Of a stretch of DNA of 64,000 bases, positions 14,757-22,786 are shown piece after piece. A program made the translations under genes and the position numbers. Below the pieces are notes generated by a model that had not been told where the DNA came from, did not search any database, and saw only the letters and a list, made by a program, of their open reading frames with translations. The stretch lies in NCBI RefSeq assembly GCF_000468755.1, contig NZ_AWEZ01000069.1, positions 1 to 64,000 on the forward strand. The letters are read 5' to 3'. Each line of letters starts with the position of its first letter. The stretch's first letter is position 1. The DNA comes from Olsenella profusa F0195 (GTDB lineage: Bacteria > Actinomycetota > Coriobacteriia > Coriobacteriales > Atopobiaceae).

Positions 14757-16040
14757 ATGCTCTGGGCGGCGCTCTTTGTAACCGCGGCCTTGGCCGCTGT
14801 TCTTGCCTACGTGACCATGCGTGTGGTACCCAGGCTGTGGCTTGCGCGTTTTGAGAAGGATGCGCCCGAACCCTTGAGGTCCATGCTCGCCCAGCGGGAT
14901 GATCTTGGCACCTCCCCGGCGGAGGCCTCCCACGATGGGGGAGGCCTCGCCTCCGTCGTCGCGAACTATCGCAGGTGGGAACGGAGGAACAACCCATTTG
15001 CGATGTCGCCCCAAGGGGTCTCCGGCATCGAGAACACCCGTCAGCGTGGGGTGCTCTGCCTGAGGCCATACTTTCTGCGCGTCGCCTTTGGCTGCGGGTC
15101 AGCCTTCCTGTGCGGGATAGTCCTCTTCAGCCTCTGGGACGTAACGCTTATGGCTCCTACGCTCGTCCTAGGCGGTGCCCTGCTCCTGCTTAGCGCTGCC
15201 TCTTGTATCGAGGTGGTCAACTACCGCCTTGTGTGGGAGGGCGACAAGGTCTGGTATCGCGGCGCGCTCGGCAAGAGCTACACATTCACCTGGGATGAGG
15301 TGACATGCGTCTCGCGGTGTCCCCAGGAGCTCGCCGTGCGCTTTGGCAAGGTGCGGGTGGAGTGTGTGGACGTCTTTGCCGATCGTGCCTATGAGGAGCT
15401 CGCCGCCCGCCATGGCGGCAAGCTCGTGTTTGAGCCGCCCCACGGCTACTACTCGCGCACCGAGCTAGTCTCCTTCCTGCTCGTTATCCCCCTCCTGCTC
15501 GCGGCCCTTGTCGCTGCCTTCCTCTTTGCTCCCTTCCGGAACATTGACAGCCTGGGATCGGGCCCCTACGAGGTCACGCCCACCAACGTGCACGTGGAGG
15601 ATGATGTCTACCACATGGCGACTCTCGAGCACGGACCAGGGACCGGGTGGGTGTGGGACGATGTGCTGCTGGGCAGTGCGGACTTCGTAGACGTTACGAG
15701 GCTCCGCGAGATCGAGCGCACGGGAGGGAAGGTGCTGGTGTGGGGATACGGCACGAGCATCGGTACGGGTACGAATAACAGGTTCTCCTGTGAGCAGATA
15801 CTCGACCAGGACGGCAACGTGATCCTCTCCCATGACGCGCTCGTGGCCAGCCGGAGGGAGGCGGAGTGGTTCATGGCGGCCACCGGGGGGCTCCTCATAG
15901 TGTTCCTGGCCCTCGTGGACGGCATCTACGCCCTCTACCACTACGCCAAGCAGAGGAGGTTGCCACAGGAGCAGCCACTCGAGGACTTCATCGCCAGCGC
16001 GACGGCGCAGAGCTTGTCGCCAAAGAGGCGGCTCCTCTGA
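14757..16040 (+). CDS. Multi-pass membrane protein with a PH-like domain (tandem paralog 2)
   Basis: 427 residues from ATG 14757 after AAGGGGGA, 55 bp behind its paralog. Same layout: N-terminal helix (ALFVTAALAAVLAYVTM), paired helices at about 108-150, PH-like unit NYRLVWEGDKVWYRGALGKS and CVSRCPQELAVRFGKVRVEC, a helix at about 235-258, external domain with GPYEVTPTNVHVEDDVYHM and WVWDDVLLGSADFVD, and a final helix plus tail KQRRLPQEQPLEDFIASA. An insertion around residues 40-85 makes it longer than copy 1. Shared long DNA identity points to a recent duplication. Function unknown; possibly a pair forming one complex. Confidence 0.75.
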   Translation: MLWAALFVTAALAAVLAYVTMRVVPRLWLARFEKDAPEPLRSMLAQRDDLGTSPAEASHDGGGLASVVANYRRWERRNNPFAMSPQGVSGIENTRQRGVLCLRPYFLRVAFGCGSAFLCGIVLFSLWDVTLMAPTLVLGGALLLLSAASCIEVVNYRLVWEGDKVWYRGALGKSYTFTWDEVTCVSRCPQELAVRFGKVRVECVDVFADRAYEELAARHGGKLVFEPPHGYYSRTELVSFLLVIPLLLAALVAAFLFAPFRNIDSLGSGPYEVTPTNVHVEDDVYHMATLEHGPGTGWVWDDVLLGSADFVDVTRLREIERTGGKVLVWGYGTSIGTGTNNRFSCEQILDQDGNVILSHDALVASRREAEWFMAATGGLLIVFLALVDGIYALYHYAKQRRLPQEQPLEDFIASATAQSLSPKRRLL

Positions 16041-16065
16041 GGGGGAGCCAGGGCGGGGGTCTGTC

Positions 16066-16272
16066 ATGAGGAATGCGACGCTAGTGGTCATGAGGCACGG
16101 CGAGTCCACATGGACGGACAAGGCCGTCAACGTGCCCACCGGCGTCCCGCGCGTCTACGAGTTCGAGAGCGACGCGTTTGGTGGCCTGCGCGTGCGGGGC
16201 GTCGGCCGCTACCTCGACCCCGAGGCCGCCGCCGCGGGCATCGCCGAGACGAAGAAGCTGGGCAGGGCGTAG
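16066..16272 (+). pseudogene. Internally deleted phosphoglycerate mutase (gpmA-type) remnant
   Basis: ATG 16066 opens 68 codons. The first 17 or so, MRNATLVVMRHGESTWTDKA, carry the catalytic RHGES motif of 2,3-bisphosphoglycerate-dependent phosphoglycerate mutase. The rest, NVPTGVPRVYEFESDAFGGL then GRYLDPEAAAAGIAETKKLG, is the C-terminal substrate-loop region of the same enzyme. About 170 residues between them are gone, yet the reading frame is kept from start to stop. It cannot be active, because the second catalytic histidine (GHG) is missing. Two other genes in this window show comparable internal loss. Confidence 0.65.
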
Positions 16273-16342
16273 CCGCGGGGCCCCTGTAGGGGCAGCGGGC
16301 ACAGACGGCGGCACGGGCATTTCTCTTCTGGAAGGTGGGCAC

Positions 16343-16644
16343 ATGAAGGCAAAAGAGCCCCCAGGTACATAAAACCCGTCATCGTGCTGCCCTTGGTCGT
16401 CCTTGTCCTGTTTCTGGAGGGGAGAGGCCTCCAGCTATACTTTGGCGAGGAGTTCTCGCAGATGGCAGCGCTTCCAAACGGTGACGTTGGTGGATACGCA
16501 AAGCTCTTTGGGTATCCCCTGCTTGCCGGGGGATGGTTGTTTGGTGGGATCTTGGTGCGCGTGTCCGTCCTGGTTCTTATGGCGGCGGGCGTCACGGCGT
16601 GCGCCAAGCTGGCTCGCTATGTGTGGAAGAAGAGGTTCGACTGA
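16343..16644 (+). pseudogene. Small membrane protein with a frameshift in a C run
   Basis: ATG 16343 has a good site (GGAAGGTGGG). It reads MKAKEP and would then stop at TAA. Shifting frame inside the C5 run at 16358-16362 gives RYIKPVIVLPLVVLVLFLEG and a continuous protein of about 100 residues with two hydrophobic helices and tail RYVWKKRFD. Alternatively translation starts inside the second frame at GTG 16384 (86 residues). The homopolymer break could be a sequencing error, a pseudogene, or slippage-based switching. Confidence 0.45.
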
Positions 16645-16721
16645 CGGGGGCCTGACGGGCGGCTTGGTCGCCCGGATCGGGTCTGCCCTGATGGCGGCCT
16701 CGCAAGACGTGAGGGGGCTAC

Positions 16722-17309
16722 ATGATGTTTGAGAAGTGGAGAAAGAAAAAGGGCAACGCGGCGCATGACCAAACGGACGTCGCGGCGGGCTTTGACCCCC
16801 GCCCCGCGGAGAGCAGCGCGGGGCTGGGATATACCGATATGGATGGCGGGCAAATGCGCATGGTCGAGTTCGCGAAGCGAACGGCGGGGCAGCCGGAGGC
16901 GAGCTATGTCCCAAGCGATCACTCCCTCCTTGCCGATTTGCACGCTGCGGACGAATGGGCCACGGACAACCTGAACAAGACTGGATACAAGGCGGACCAC
17001 ACCTTGGAGTCCATGAGGGAGGTGGAGCGTTTCATTGACGAGAACCCATCCCTTTTTGCAGGCAAGAGCGGCTCCATCGTCTTTTCCCTGGGTGCCTATG
17101 TTGGGGAGACGATCAAGCATCTGTGCGGGGGCCGCTGGGTCACGGATGACCAGGACCCGCAAGGCGAGCTGTACTGTACGGTCGAATATGGGGGTACGAG
17201 CTTCTGCTGGCCGGTGATCAGGGTCATGAAGAGGGTTCATGAGGGCTGGGAGGAGGGGGACCTCTATGGCTATGTGCTCTCCATGCAGAGGCGAGAGCCC
17301 TCTGAGTGA
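16722..17309 (+). CDS. Unidentified soluble protein, immunity-like
   Basis: 195 residues from ATG 16722 (a second ATG follows directly) with GTGAGGGGG upstream. The first 60 residues are charged and probably disordered. The folded part has helices around ESMREVERFIDENPSLFAGK, then IVFSLGAYVGETIKHLCGGR with a following TVEYGGTSFCWPVIRVMKRV. The LGAY(V/L)GE...GG.W pattern recurs in small proteins that look like immunity or DUF3806-type proteins, but I cannot place it firmly. It is convergent with the AAA ATPase gene. Confidence 0.5.
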   Translation: MMFEKWRKKKGNAAHDQTDVAAGFDPRPAESSAGLGYTDMDGGQMRMVEFAKRTAGQPEASYVPSDHSLLADLHAADEWATDNLNKTGYKADHTLESMREVERFIDENPSLFAGKSGSIVFSLGAYVGETIKHLCGGRWVTDDQDPQGELYCTVEYGGTSFCWPVIRVMKRVHEGWEEGDLYGYVLSMQRREPSE

Positions 17310-17470
17310 GAGAGGCGCGTCCATGGGCTGGCCCAACAATGAGCTGCCCCATGGGCCGAAGGCCTGTGGTCGAGATGGGCGGCCGGCCCCGCCGAGGCCC
17401 AGGGGAGACCCAGGGAAGCGGTGGGAGCCGCTCTCGGCCGGCGCCAGGCGCGGAACGATCGAGGTCTGTG

Positions 17471-18655
17471 TCACGGGAGCAGGCCGACGTCCCCCATGAG
17501 GAAGTCCCCCACGCCGCACGCGGCGCTGCCCACCACCAGCGTGCGCGCCTCGGGATACTCGAGGCAGAAGGCCTCCAGGCCCCCGGTCGACTTCACGCGG
17601 CCGCTCTTCACCTCGATGGCGGTCACGTGGCGGCCATCGGACACCACGAAGTCCACCTCCTTGTTCCCCTCGCGCCACCAGCAGACCTCGAAGCCGTCCG
17701 TCGCGGCCCGCGTGAGCAGGTACGCCCCGACGGCGCTCTCCACGAGATGCCCCCGCTTCGAGGCATCCGTGAGCAGCCCCTCGCGCCCGCTTCCGTAGGC
17801 GGCCGTCATGAGCGCGGTGTCGTGCACGAGCAGGCGTGGTGAGCTGGCCCTGCGGCGCAGCAGCTTGGGGTCGTACTTATGGAGGCCGCTCATCAGCCCC
17901 GCGACCTCCAGCAGCCCCAGGTAGTGCGCGATGGTCGCCGTGTTGCCCCGGTCGTCGAGCTGGCCGATCAGCTTGCGGTACGAGACCTCCTGGGCGGAGT
18001 AGGGGGCGCCCAGATAGAACAGCCTCCGCAGGAGCGCCGGGTTGCGGACCTGCTCCATGGCGACGACGTCGTTGTCGATGCTGGCGTCTATGATGGCGTC
18101 CTGCAGGTAGGCGAGCCAGCGGTCCCCGTCGCCGCGCAACGACGCCGCACCAGGGTAGCCGCCGAAGAGCAGGAAGTCGTCCAACGAGTAGCCGAACGCC
18201 TCGCGGCACTCGGCGTACGTCCAGTGCGTGCAGCGGATGAGCTCGAAGCGCCCCGCCAGGGAGTCGCCCAGGCCCGTGCGCAGGAGCGTCGCGGACGAGC
18301 CGGTGAGCACCACGCGCAGGTCCACGCCATTCCAGGCGTCCTCGTCCCACAGCGCCTTGACCGTGTCCGACCAGCCCCTGACGAGCTGGACCTCGTCGAT
18401 GACGAGCAACGCGGCGGCGCCCTTGGAGCGGATCAGGTTGCGTGCGCGCTGCCAGTGCGCGCGTATCCAGTCGCCCGTCTGGGCGCGGTCGGGCACCTCG
18501 GCATAGTGGTAGGGCACCTCGACGTGGCCGAGCGCCTGCCTGATGGCGGTGGTCTTGCCGGTCTGCCGCGGCCCTATCAGGATCTGCATGAAGCGCCGCG
18601 GCTCACCCATCCGCCTGGAGAGGGTCTCCACGATCTTTCGCTGATACTCTTCCAA
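17471..18655 (-). CDS. AAA-type ATPase with DUF4143 nuclease-like domain
   Basis: 394 residues from a TTG start (18655-18653), well placed behind GGAGGACAGG. The Walker A is IGPRQTGKTTAIRQ (about 27-40) and Walker B LLVIDEVQLVRGWSD (about 84-98). LTGSSATLLRTGLGDSLAGR is the sensor/arginine region, and the C-terminal half contains EVSYRKLIGQL and the nuclease-like WWREGNKEVDFVV...AIEVKSG core of DUF4143. Such ATPases are widespread, often mobile and of uncertain role. The gene stands alone; its leader carries a perfect 16-bp inverted repeat (separate entry). Confidence 0.85.
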   Translation of the reverse strand: MEEYQRKIVETLSRRMGEPRRFMQILIGPRQTGKTTAIRQALGHVEVPYHYAEVPDRAQTGDWIRAHWQRARNLIRSKGAAALLVIDEVQLVRGWSDTVKALWDEDAWNGVDLRVVLTGSSATLLRTGLGDSLAGRFELIRCTHWTYAECREAFGYSLDDFLLFGGYPGAASLRGDGDRWLAYLQDAIIDASIDNDVVAMEQVRNPALLRRLFYLGAPYSAQEVSYRKLIGQLDDRGNTATIAHYLGLLEVAGLMSGLHKYDPKLLRRRASSPRLLVHDTALMTAAYGSGREGLLTDASKRGHLVESAVGAYLLTRAATDGFEVCWWREGNKEVDFVVSDGRHVTAIEVKSGRVKSTGGLEAFCLEYPEARTLVVGSAACGVGDFLMGDVGLLP

Positions 18656-18688
18656 CCTGTCCTCCGACTGCCGATGACATGCCCCATT

Positions 18689-18759
18689 GTCTCCCAGTTC
18701 TTAGGAGGTAGCTACCAAAAATTGAGAGCTATCTCCCAAAAACTGGGAGATAGCTCTCA
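18689..18759 (-). promoter_or_regulatory. Multi-arm inverted repeat upstream of the ATPase gene
   Basis: A perfect 16-bp inverted repeat TGAGAGCTATCTCCCA / TGGGAGATAGCTCTCA (18723-18738 and 18744-18759) has a 5-base AAAAC loop. Closer to the gene are related pieces, GGAGGTAGCTACC (18704-18716) and TCTCCCAGTTCT (18689-18700). The array therefore repeats the theme GGGAG(A/G)TAGCT in alternating orientation, separated by A/T-rich AAAAA spacers. It ends about 34 bp before the start codon. It could be an operator bound by the ATPase or a partner, or an RNA structure in the leader. Confidence 0.6.
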
Positions 18760-19039
18760 GATCCCGGTGGTTCCGTGCGGGTGACGGGCATGCGCCCGTC
18801 GTGAGGGGCCAGGCTTACACCGGGCGCCATGGGCTGGCGCCCGCGTATGGCGGGCCGTGCGACGGTGCCCTCTGGCGCGAGCGTGGCGGACGGGTTCCAT
18901 CCAGCGTGGGGCAACCGCCTGCCGGCGGAGCCCGCGCTTCTTCCAACGGTTGCCCGGTTGGAGGCGGGTGCATCGCCGACCGACCGGTTGGCAGAAGAGC
19001 GGTGGCGCCACCGTCACGGCTGTGCACCGCCCGCCGCCC

Positions 19040-19219
19040 GTGTGGGTGCGATCTGTCCCGTGTGGGTGCCATATGGTTCATGTGGGTGCGATTCTCCCGG
19101 CCCGACCCCCCGCGACCTGCGGATCCGCGGGCCGATTCCGGGAGATTGACACCCACATGAGGAGAAAGGCACCCACACGGGTGGGAATCGCGCCCACACG
19201 CGAGCAGAAGGCACCCACG
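19040..19219. repeat. GTGTGGGTGC hairpin element, copy 3
   Basis: Left arm units at 19040, 19060 and 19080 (the last begins ATGTGGGTGC and continues GATTCTCCCG). Right arm units, reverse-complement, at 19148, 19169, 19190 (one substitution, GCGCCCACAC) and 19211. The core between them has GCGACCTGCGGATCCGCGGG, with CGGGAGATT closing the stem. It has three units on one side and four on the other, so copy number per arm is not fixed. Confidence 0.85.
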
Positions 19220-19296
19220 GCGTCGGAACGTCCGCGGCCGGTTTCCCGGCTCTTGGGGTCGGCTGTCGCGCGGCGGGCATGTACTCGGGGTGTGCC

Positions 19297-19380
19297 GCCC
19301 AAAGTGTACGTTTCCGTTGCCTCGCGCGGCGTTTCCTCAGTTGGCATCTTCCGCGCATGCGTCAAACGCGCACTTTTGGC
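19297..19380. repeat. AAAGTG hairpin family, copy A
   Basis: Inverted ends GCCCAAAGTGTACGTTT and AAACGCGCACTTTTGGC enclose a loop containing CGCGCGGCGTTTCCTCAGTT GG (as two adjacent parts). The same loop text and the same type of ends occur at 51346-51436, in unrelated surroundings. Ends are imperfect here, with a few mismatches. Probably a miniature non-autonomous element. Confidence 0.6.
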
Positions 19381-19589
19381 GATGCCTCCGGATGTCGGCC
19401 CCCTCTGGAGGGGTTAGGGGAGGCGTCGGTTCGCCCTTCGCCCCTAGTCTCCGGGGCGTGGCCCGCGCCCGTTCGCGGCGCTAGAATGATGATGACACAC
19501 CTGCGATGTTTCCGAGGTCTAGCAGAGGGGGGACCCACCATGGCGGGCAGGCCGGCCGGGGGACGGTATGGAGAGGACGGGAACGGGCG

Positions 19590-19895
19590 ATGGTCAGGGA
19601 CTGGAACAGGGACGAGGCGTACTTCGACCGCTTCATCGAGGGCAGGGGAAGGCTCGCGCGGGAGGCGGAGGGCTGGCTCGAGCGCGGCGAGGTCCGCGAG
19701 GACCGCGTCGCGTCGGTGAGCGGGGGGCTCGTGAGGGACCTCCTCGAGCTGACGCTGGCCAGCTACTCGCGGGGCGACCCCATGCCCGAGGTAGCCCGCC
19801 GCCTGCGCGTCGACGACTCGGCGCTCGAGGGGAGGAGGTACTACCCCTACGAGCTGACGCGCTGGCTGGACGGCGGGGAGGGGAGCCATGGGTAG
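19590..19895 (+). CDS. PoNi-like (DUF1910) immunity protein, N-terminal domain only
   Basis: 101 residues from ATG 19590. RDWNRDEAYFDRFIEGRGRL and RVASVSGGLVRDLLELTLAS then YSRGDP match the DUF1910 N-terminal domain of PoNi immunity proteins (RD...YF...I, and a helix ending in (A/K)YSRG). Full PoNi proteins continue with a DUF1911 domain of over 100 residues. Here the gene ends WLDGGEGSHG and overlaps the next gene by 8 bp. It is therefore a short form or a truncated gene. No PoNe nuclease is visible next to it. Confidence 0.5.
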   Translation: MVRDWNRDEAYFDRFIEGRGRLAREAEGWLERGEVREDRVASVSGGLVRDLLELTLASYSRGDPMPEVARRLRVDDSALEGRRYYPYELTRWLDGGEGSHG

Positions 19896-20733
19896 TGAGG
19901 CTGTCTGGTCCGAGTCCTTCGACTACGACGAGGCCACGTTCTACCGCTACTTCGCCGTGCACATGGGACCGCACGCGGGGCGGATGGCGGGCGACCTGGC
20001 GAGCAACGGTGGGGCCTACCTGCTGATCGCCCTCCCGTTCCTCGTGCCCATGGGGGCCACGCTCTCCCGGGCCCGCGTGGCCACGCCCGCCGACCTCGTG
20101 GGCTTCCTCGCCTCCGACCGCGTCGCGGCGGCCGCCATGGCGATCGGCGCCCTCGAGCTCCTCGCCGCGCTCCTCTGCGCGGTCGGCGTCGCCCGCGCGC
20201 TTCGCGGCGCGCACCCGGACCCCTCCTCGCCCGCGTGGCGTGCGCGCGCGCGGCTCTCCCTCGCGTGGGTGGCGTCCGGGCGGGGCGGGTCGCCCTACGA
20301 CCCAGCCATAGAGGAGCACCCCTGGTGGGCTGGCGTGCTCGCGCTCAGGGCCGGGAGGGAGAGGTGGCACGACCGCTACCTGGTCCCGGCGAGGGTGGCC
20401 CCGCCCGGCGGCGACGGCCCGGCCGCCGGGTCCGTCCCCCTCTCGGCGGCCGTGTGCGCCGACGGCGTCCGGCGGGGCCCGTCGGGGGAGCTCGTGCCCT
20501 GGTCGGAGGTTCACGACCTGCTGGAGGACGGGGACCCCGGCGGCGTGGCCGTCCTGCGCAGCGAGCGGCTGGGCGAGACCCTGCTCCTGAAGGGCGGCTT
20601 CGGCGCCCCGTGGGGGGAGGTCAGGGCCTACATCGAGGGCGCCATCAGGCGCAGCCGCCCCAGGCGGAGGATCGGAGGCGCCATCCGCAGGGCCGGCGAG
20701 GTCCTGTCCGGCAGGAGGTCGATAGGGGAGTGA
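19888..20733 (+). CDS. Membrane protein of the PoNi/DUF4176 cluster, unknown
   Basis: 281 residues from ATG 19888 behind GGGGAGGGGAGCC, overlapping the PoNi-like gene. Two hydrophobic helices at about residues 42-60 (GAYLLIALPFLVPMGATL) and 82-103 (AMAIGALELLAALLCAVGVA). The soluble C-terminal part has PH-like strands (SVPLSAAVCADGVRRGPSGE, LVPWSEVHDLLEDGDPGGVA) and a basic tail. This two-helix plus PH-like layout recalls the genes at 12449-16040. Function unknown, possibly membrane immunity. Confidence 0.65.
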   Translation: MGSEAVWSESFDYDEATFYRYFAVHMGPHAGRMAGDLASNGGAYLLIALPFLVPMGATLSRARVATPADLVGFLASDRVAAAAMAIGALELLAALLCAVGVARALRGAHPDPSSPAWRARARLSLAWVASGRGGSPYDPAIEEHPWWAGVLALRAGRERWHDRYLVPARVAPPGGDGPAAGSVPLSAAVCADGVRRGPSGELVPWSEVHDLLEDGDPGGVAVLRSERLGETLLLKGGFGAPWGEVRAYIEGAIRRSRPRRRIGGAIRRAGEVLSGRRSIGE

Positions 20734-20736
20734 TTC

Positions 20737-21042
20737 ATGATGAGTATGGTAAGGATCGGCTGGCTTCCGCTGGGCCCTATTGTGATGCCCAGGGGTGAGC
20801 GGCTCCCGCGGATGGTGGTGGCCAGGATGGCCGGGGACGCACGGGAGGGCGTCCCCCATGAGTACGCGGGCTGCCTCTACCCGCTGGGTGACGTGGACGA
20901 CGAGCACCGCCGGTACTTCGACGGGGACGACGTGGAGTCGGTCGCCTTCCTGGGCTACAAGGGCGCCGCGGAGGTTGACTTCGAGAGGCGCATGGACGCC
21001 GCCATGGCCGATTATCAGGGAAAGACAAAAACGCACCACTGA
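20737..21042 (+). CDS. DUF4176 family protein
   Basis: 101 residues from ATG 20737 after ATAGGGGAG. WLPLGPIVMPRGERLPRMVV with HEYAGCLYPLGDVDDEHRRY and FDGDDVESVAFLGYKGAAEV fit the DUF4176 pattern: LPIGS(V/I)V.L+...+.+MI.......Y.GC.YP.G......F...DI..V.F.GY. Known members lie in type VII/LXG toxin loci. Only 3 bases separate it from the preceding gene, so it is in the same transcription unit. No LXG effector accompanies it here. Confidence 0.7.
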   Translation: MMSMVRIGWLPLGPIVMPRGERLPRMVVARMAGDAREGVPHEYAGCLYPLGDVDDEHRRYFDGDDVESVAFLGYKGAAEVDFERRMDAAMADYQGKTKTHH

Positions 21043-21144
21043 TTACGGCGAGGGCGATTCACAGCCTATCGTGGCTGAGACGGCTGAAGATGCCGTCTTC
21101 GAAATGCTGCGATGCCACTTCACGAGGGGTATTCAGGCTGAGCC

Positions 21145-21606
21145 TTAGGGGTTGAATCTCGATCGTGCAATGAGAGGTCCTACGTTGCCGCAATGCAGGC
21201 AGGATGGCTCTGGGACCCGCGGTGTTCGGTAGGGCGCCTGAATCTGCCTCGTTTTCGTTGACAGGTCCCATGCCGCCCGTGGGCGACTCTTTCCCACGTT
21301 GGCGGCCTCGAACTCGGCAGGGCTCATGAGGTCCGGCGCCGAGTGCATCCTGCGCCTGTCATAGAGGGTTCCCATGCACTCGAGGATCTCGGCTTGGGCC
21401 TGCTCGAGGTCCGCGGACACCTTGCGACGGACGCACTCGCGCCTGTGGATCCCCATGAGGCCCTTCGCCAGGGCGTTGTTCTGGGGGTTGGGGACGGATC
21501 CCATGGCTGGATCCCACAGAGCTGACTCGACTAGGATCCCGTCATAGTCGTACCGGGATTCCTCAGTGGCCACCGAGGGAAACTCATCGGATGTCACCCA
21601 TGACAT
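21145..21606 (-). mobile_element. IS3-family transposase remnant (C-terminal part)
   Basis: The minus strand reads NNALAKGLMGIHRRECVRRK, VSADLEQAQAEILECMGTLY and SPAEFEA. These are the last integrase-core and C-terminal blocks of an IS3-family OrfB: N.(A/M)(A/L)....G..K+E......, Y...R.H..L...+P..F. Catalytic Asp/Asp residues and OrfA are missing, and no inverted repeats are evident. The frame also runs 23 bp into the MFS gene end. It is dead, and marks one edge of a possibly transposed segment. Confidence 0.6.
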
Positions 21607-22786
21607 GGTAAGACCTCCGTATGGAAAAGAGGTAGGCTCCCGTGACTCCCGCGGCGCACGCGACGACGAGCGCGAGGGTCGCACCCGCTCCGGCACCGTC
21701 CAGCAGGAGTCCCGCCCCGACGAACAGCAGGGAGGACGCAAGGGAGTTCATGAGGGACATGAGGGACAGGGAGGTGCTTCGGTATTCGGCCGGGGCCCTC
21801 TCCTGTACGTCGGACTCCGCCAGCACGTAGATCATCTCCGGCAGGGCGCACGCCACGAAGGCTGCGGCGACGAAGGGCAGCGGGTGGCGGTGCAGACACA
21901 GGGCCAGGGCGAGCAGGGCGAGCTCAAGGGTAACGAGGACCCTGAGGAGGCGGCCCCTCCCGACCTTCGCCGCGAGCCGCTCCGCAGCGAGGTATGACAC
22001 AGAGTTGACGAGGTATGACGCCGAGAAGAACCCGCCGATGGCGGGGGTCGCGATTCCCAGGCCATCGAACAGCAGCTGGTTGAGGGAGTAGAAGCCCCCG
22101 TAAACCCCGTCGAGCAGCCCGAACATGACGATGACGAAGCCGGCGGAGGAGGCGATCGGGGCGAGCGCGCCCCTCAGCCGGCTGGCGAGTGTCCAGCCCT
22201 CTCCGCCCCCGACCCGCTCGAGCGCGAGCGGGTCGTGCTGTTGGATCGACGCGGCGATCACCAGCTGCGCCACGCAGGCTGCTGCCGACAGCACGAAGGG
22301 GAGGGACCAGGAGATCTCCGTGAGCAGGGAACCGGCCGCGATTGAGGCGCCCGAGACGAGCGACTCCGCCGCCATGAGACGAGACGAAACCTGGAGGTAC
22401 CTCCCCTCGCTTCCGGAACCCTGCATGGCCTCGTACAGGAGGGCCCTATCGGATCCCGAAATGAACGCGTAGGCAGTAGCCTCGACGACGGCCGCGGCGA
22501 CGTAGGGAACGACGGGCACCGCGAGCATCATGAGCGCGTGGGACGCGAGCAGGAGCGACCCCAGGCGCAGCGCCCTCCTCTTGCCGAGCCAGTCGCCCGC
22601 GAGTCCCGTCGGCACCTCCAGAATGGCGGTGGAGGCCGAGAATGTGGCCTGGTACACGGCGACCTCGGTAAACGAGAGCCCCACCCTTGCCAGGTAGACC
22701 AGATAGATCCCCCTCGTGAGGCACATGCTGGACACCAGGCAGAAGGCGACTATTTTATGGAGCTCGGGCCTGCCAGGGCTACTCAT
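21584..22786 (-). CDS. MFS transporter
   Basis: 400 residues, 12 predicted hydrophobic segments. The start ATG 22786 overlaps the upstream gene stop by 8 bp. The first-loop motif appears as GLAGDWLGKRRALRLGSLLL (about 63-82), the MFS motif A. A second half beginning near 215 has the expected FVIVMFGLLDGVYGG segment. The pattern is of small-molecule exporters, substrate not predictable. It is translationally coupled to the unidentified gene before it, so the pair may make and export, or resist, a compound. Confidence 0.8.
   Translation of the reverse strand: MSSPGRPELHKIVAFCLVSSMCLTRGIYLVYLARVGLSFTEVAVYQATFSASTAILEVPTGLAGDWLGKRRALRLGSLLLASHALMMLAVPVVPYVAAAVVEATAYAFISGSDRALLYEAMQGSGSEGRYLQVSSRLMAAESLVSGASIAAGSLLTEISWSLPFVLSAAACVAQLVIAASIQQHDPLALERVGGGEGWTLASRLRGALAPIASSAGFVIVMFGLLDGVYGGFYSLNQLLFDGLGIATPAIGGFFSASYLVNSVSYLAAERLAAKVGRGRLLRVLVTLELALLALALCLHRHPLPFVAAAFVACALPEMIYVLAESDVQERAPAEYRSTSLSLMSLMNSLASSLLFVGAGLLLDGAGAGATLALVVACAAGVTGAYLFSIRRSYHVMGDIR

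Larger units (their letters stand above)
18760..19589. other. 830-bp gene-free stretch holding two repeat elements
   Basis: Between the divergent ATPase and PoNi-like genes. 18760-19039 shows no gene-like frame or clear structure. 19040-19219 is GTGTGGGTGC copy 3. 19297-19380 is copy A of the AAAGTG hairpin family. A TAGAAT box at 19482-19487 could serve the following gene. Long open frames here are GC-driven and have no protein character. Confidence 0.5.
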
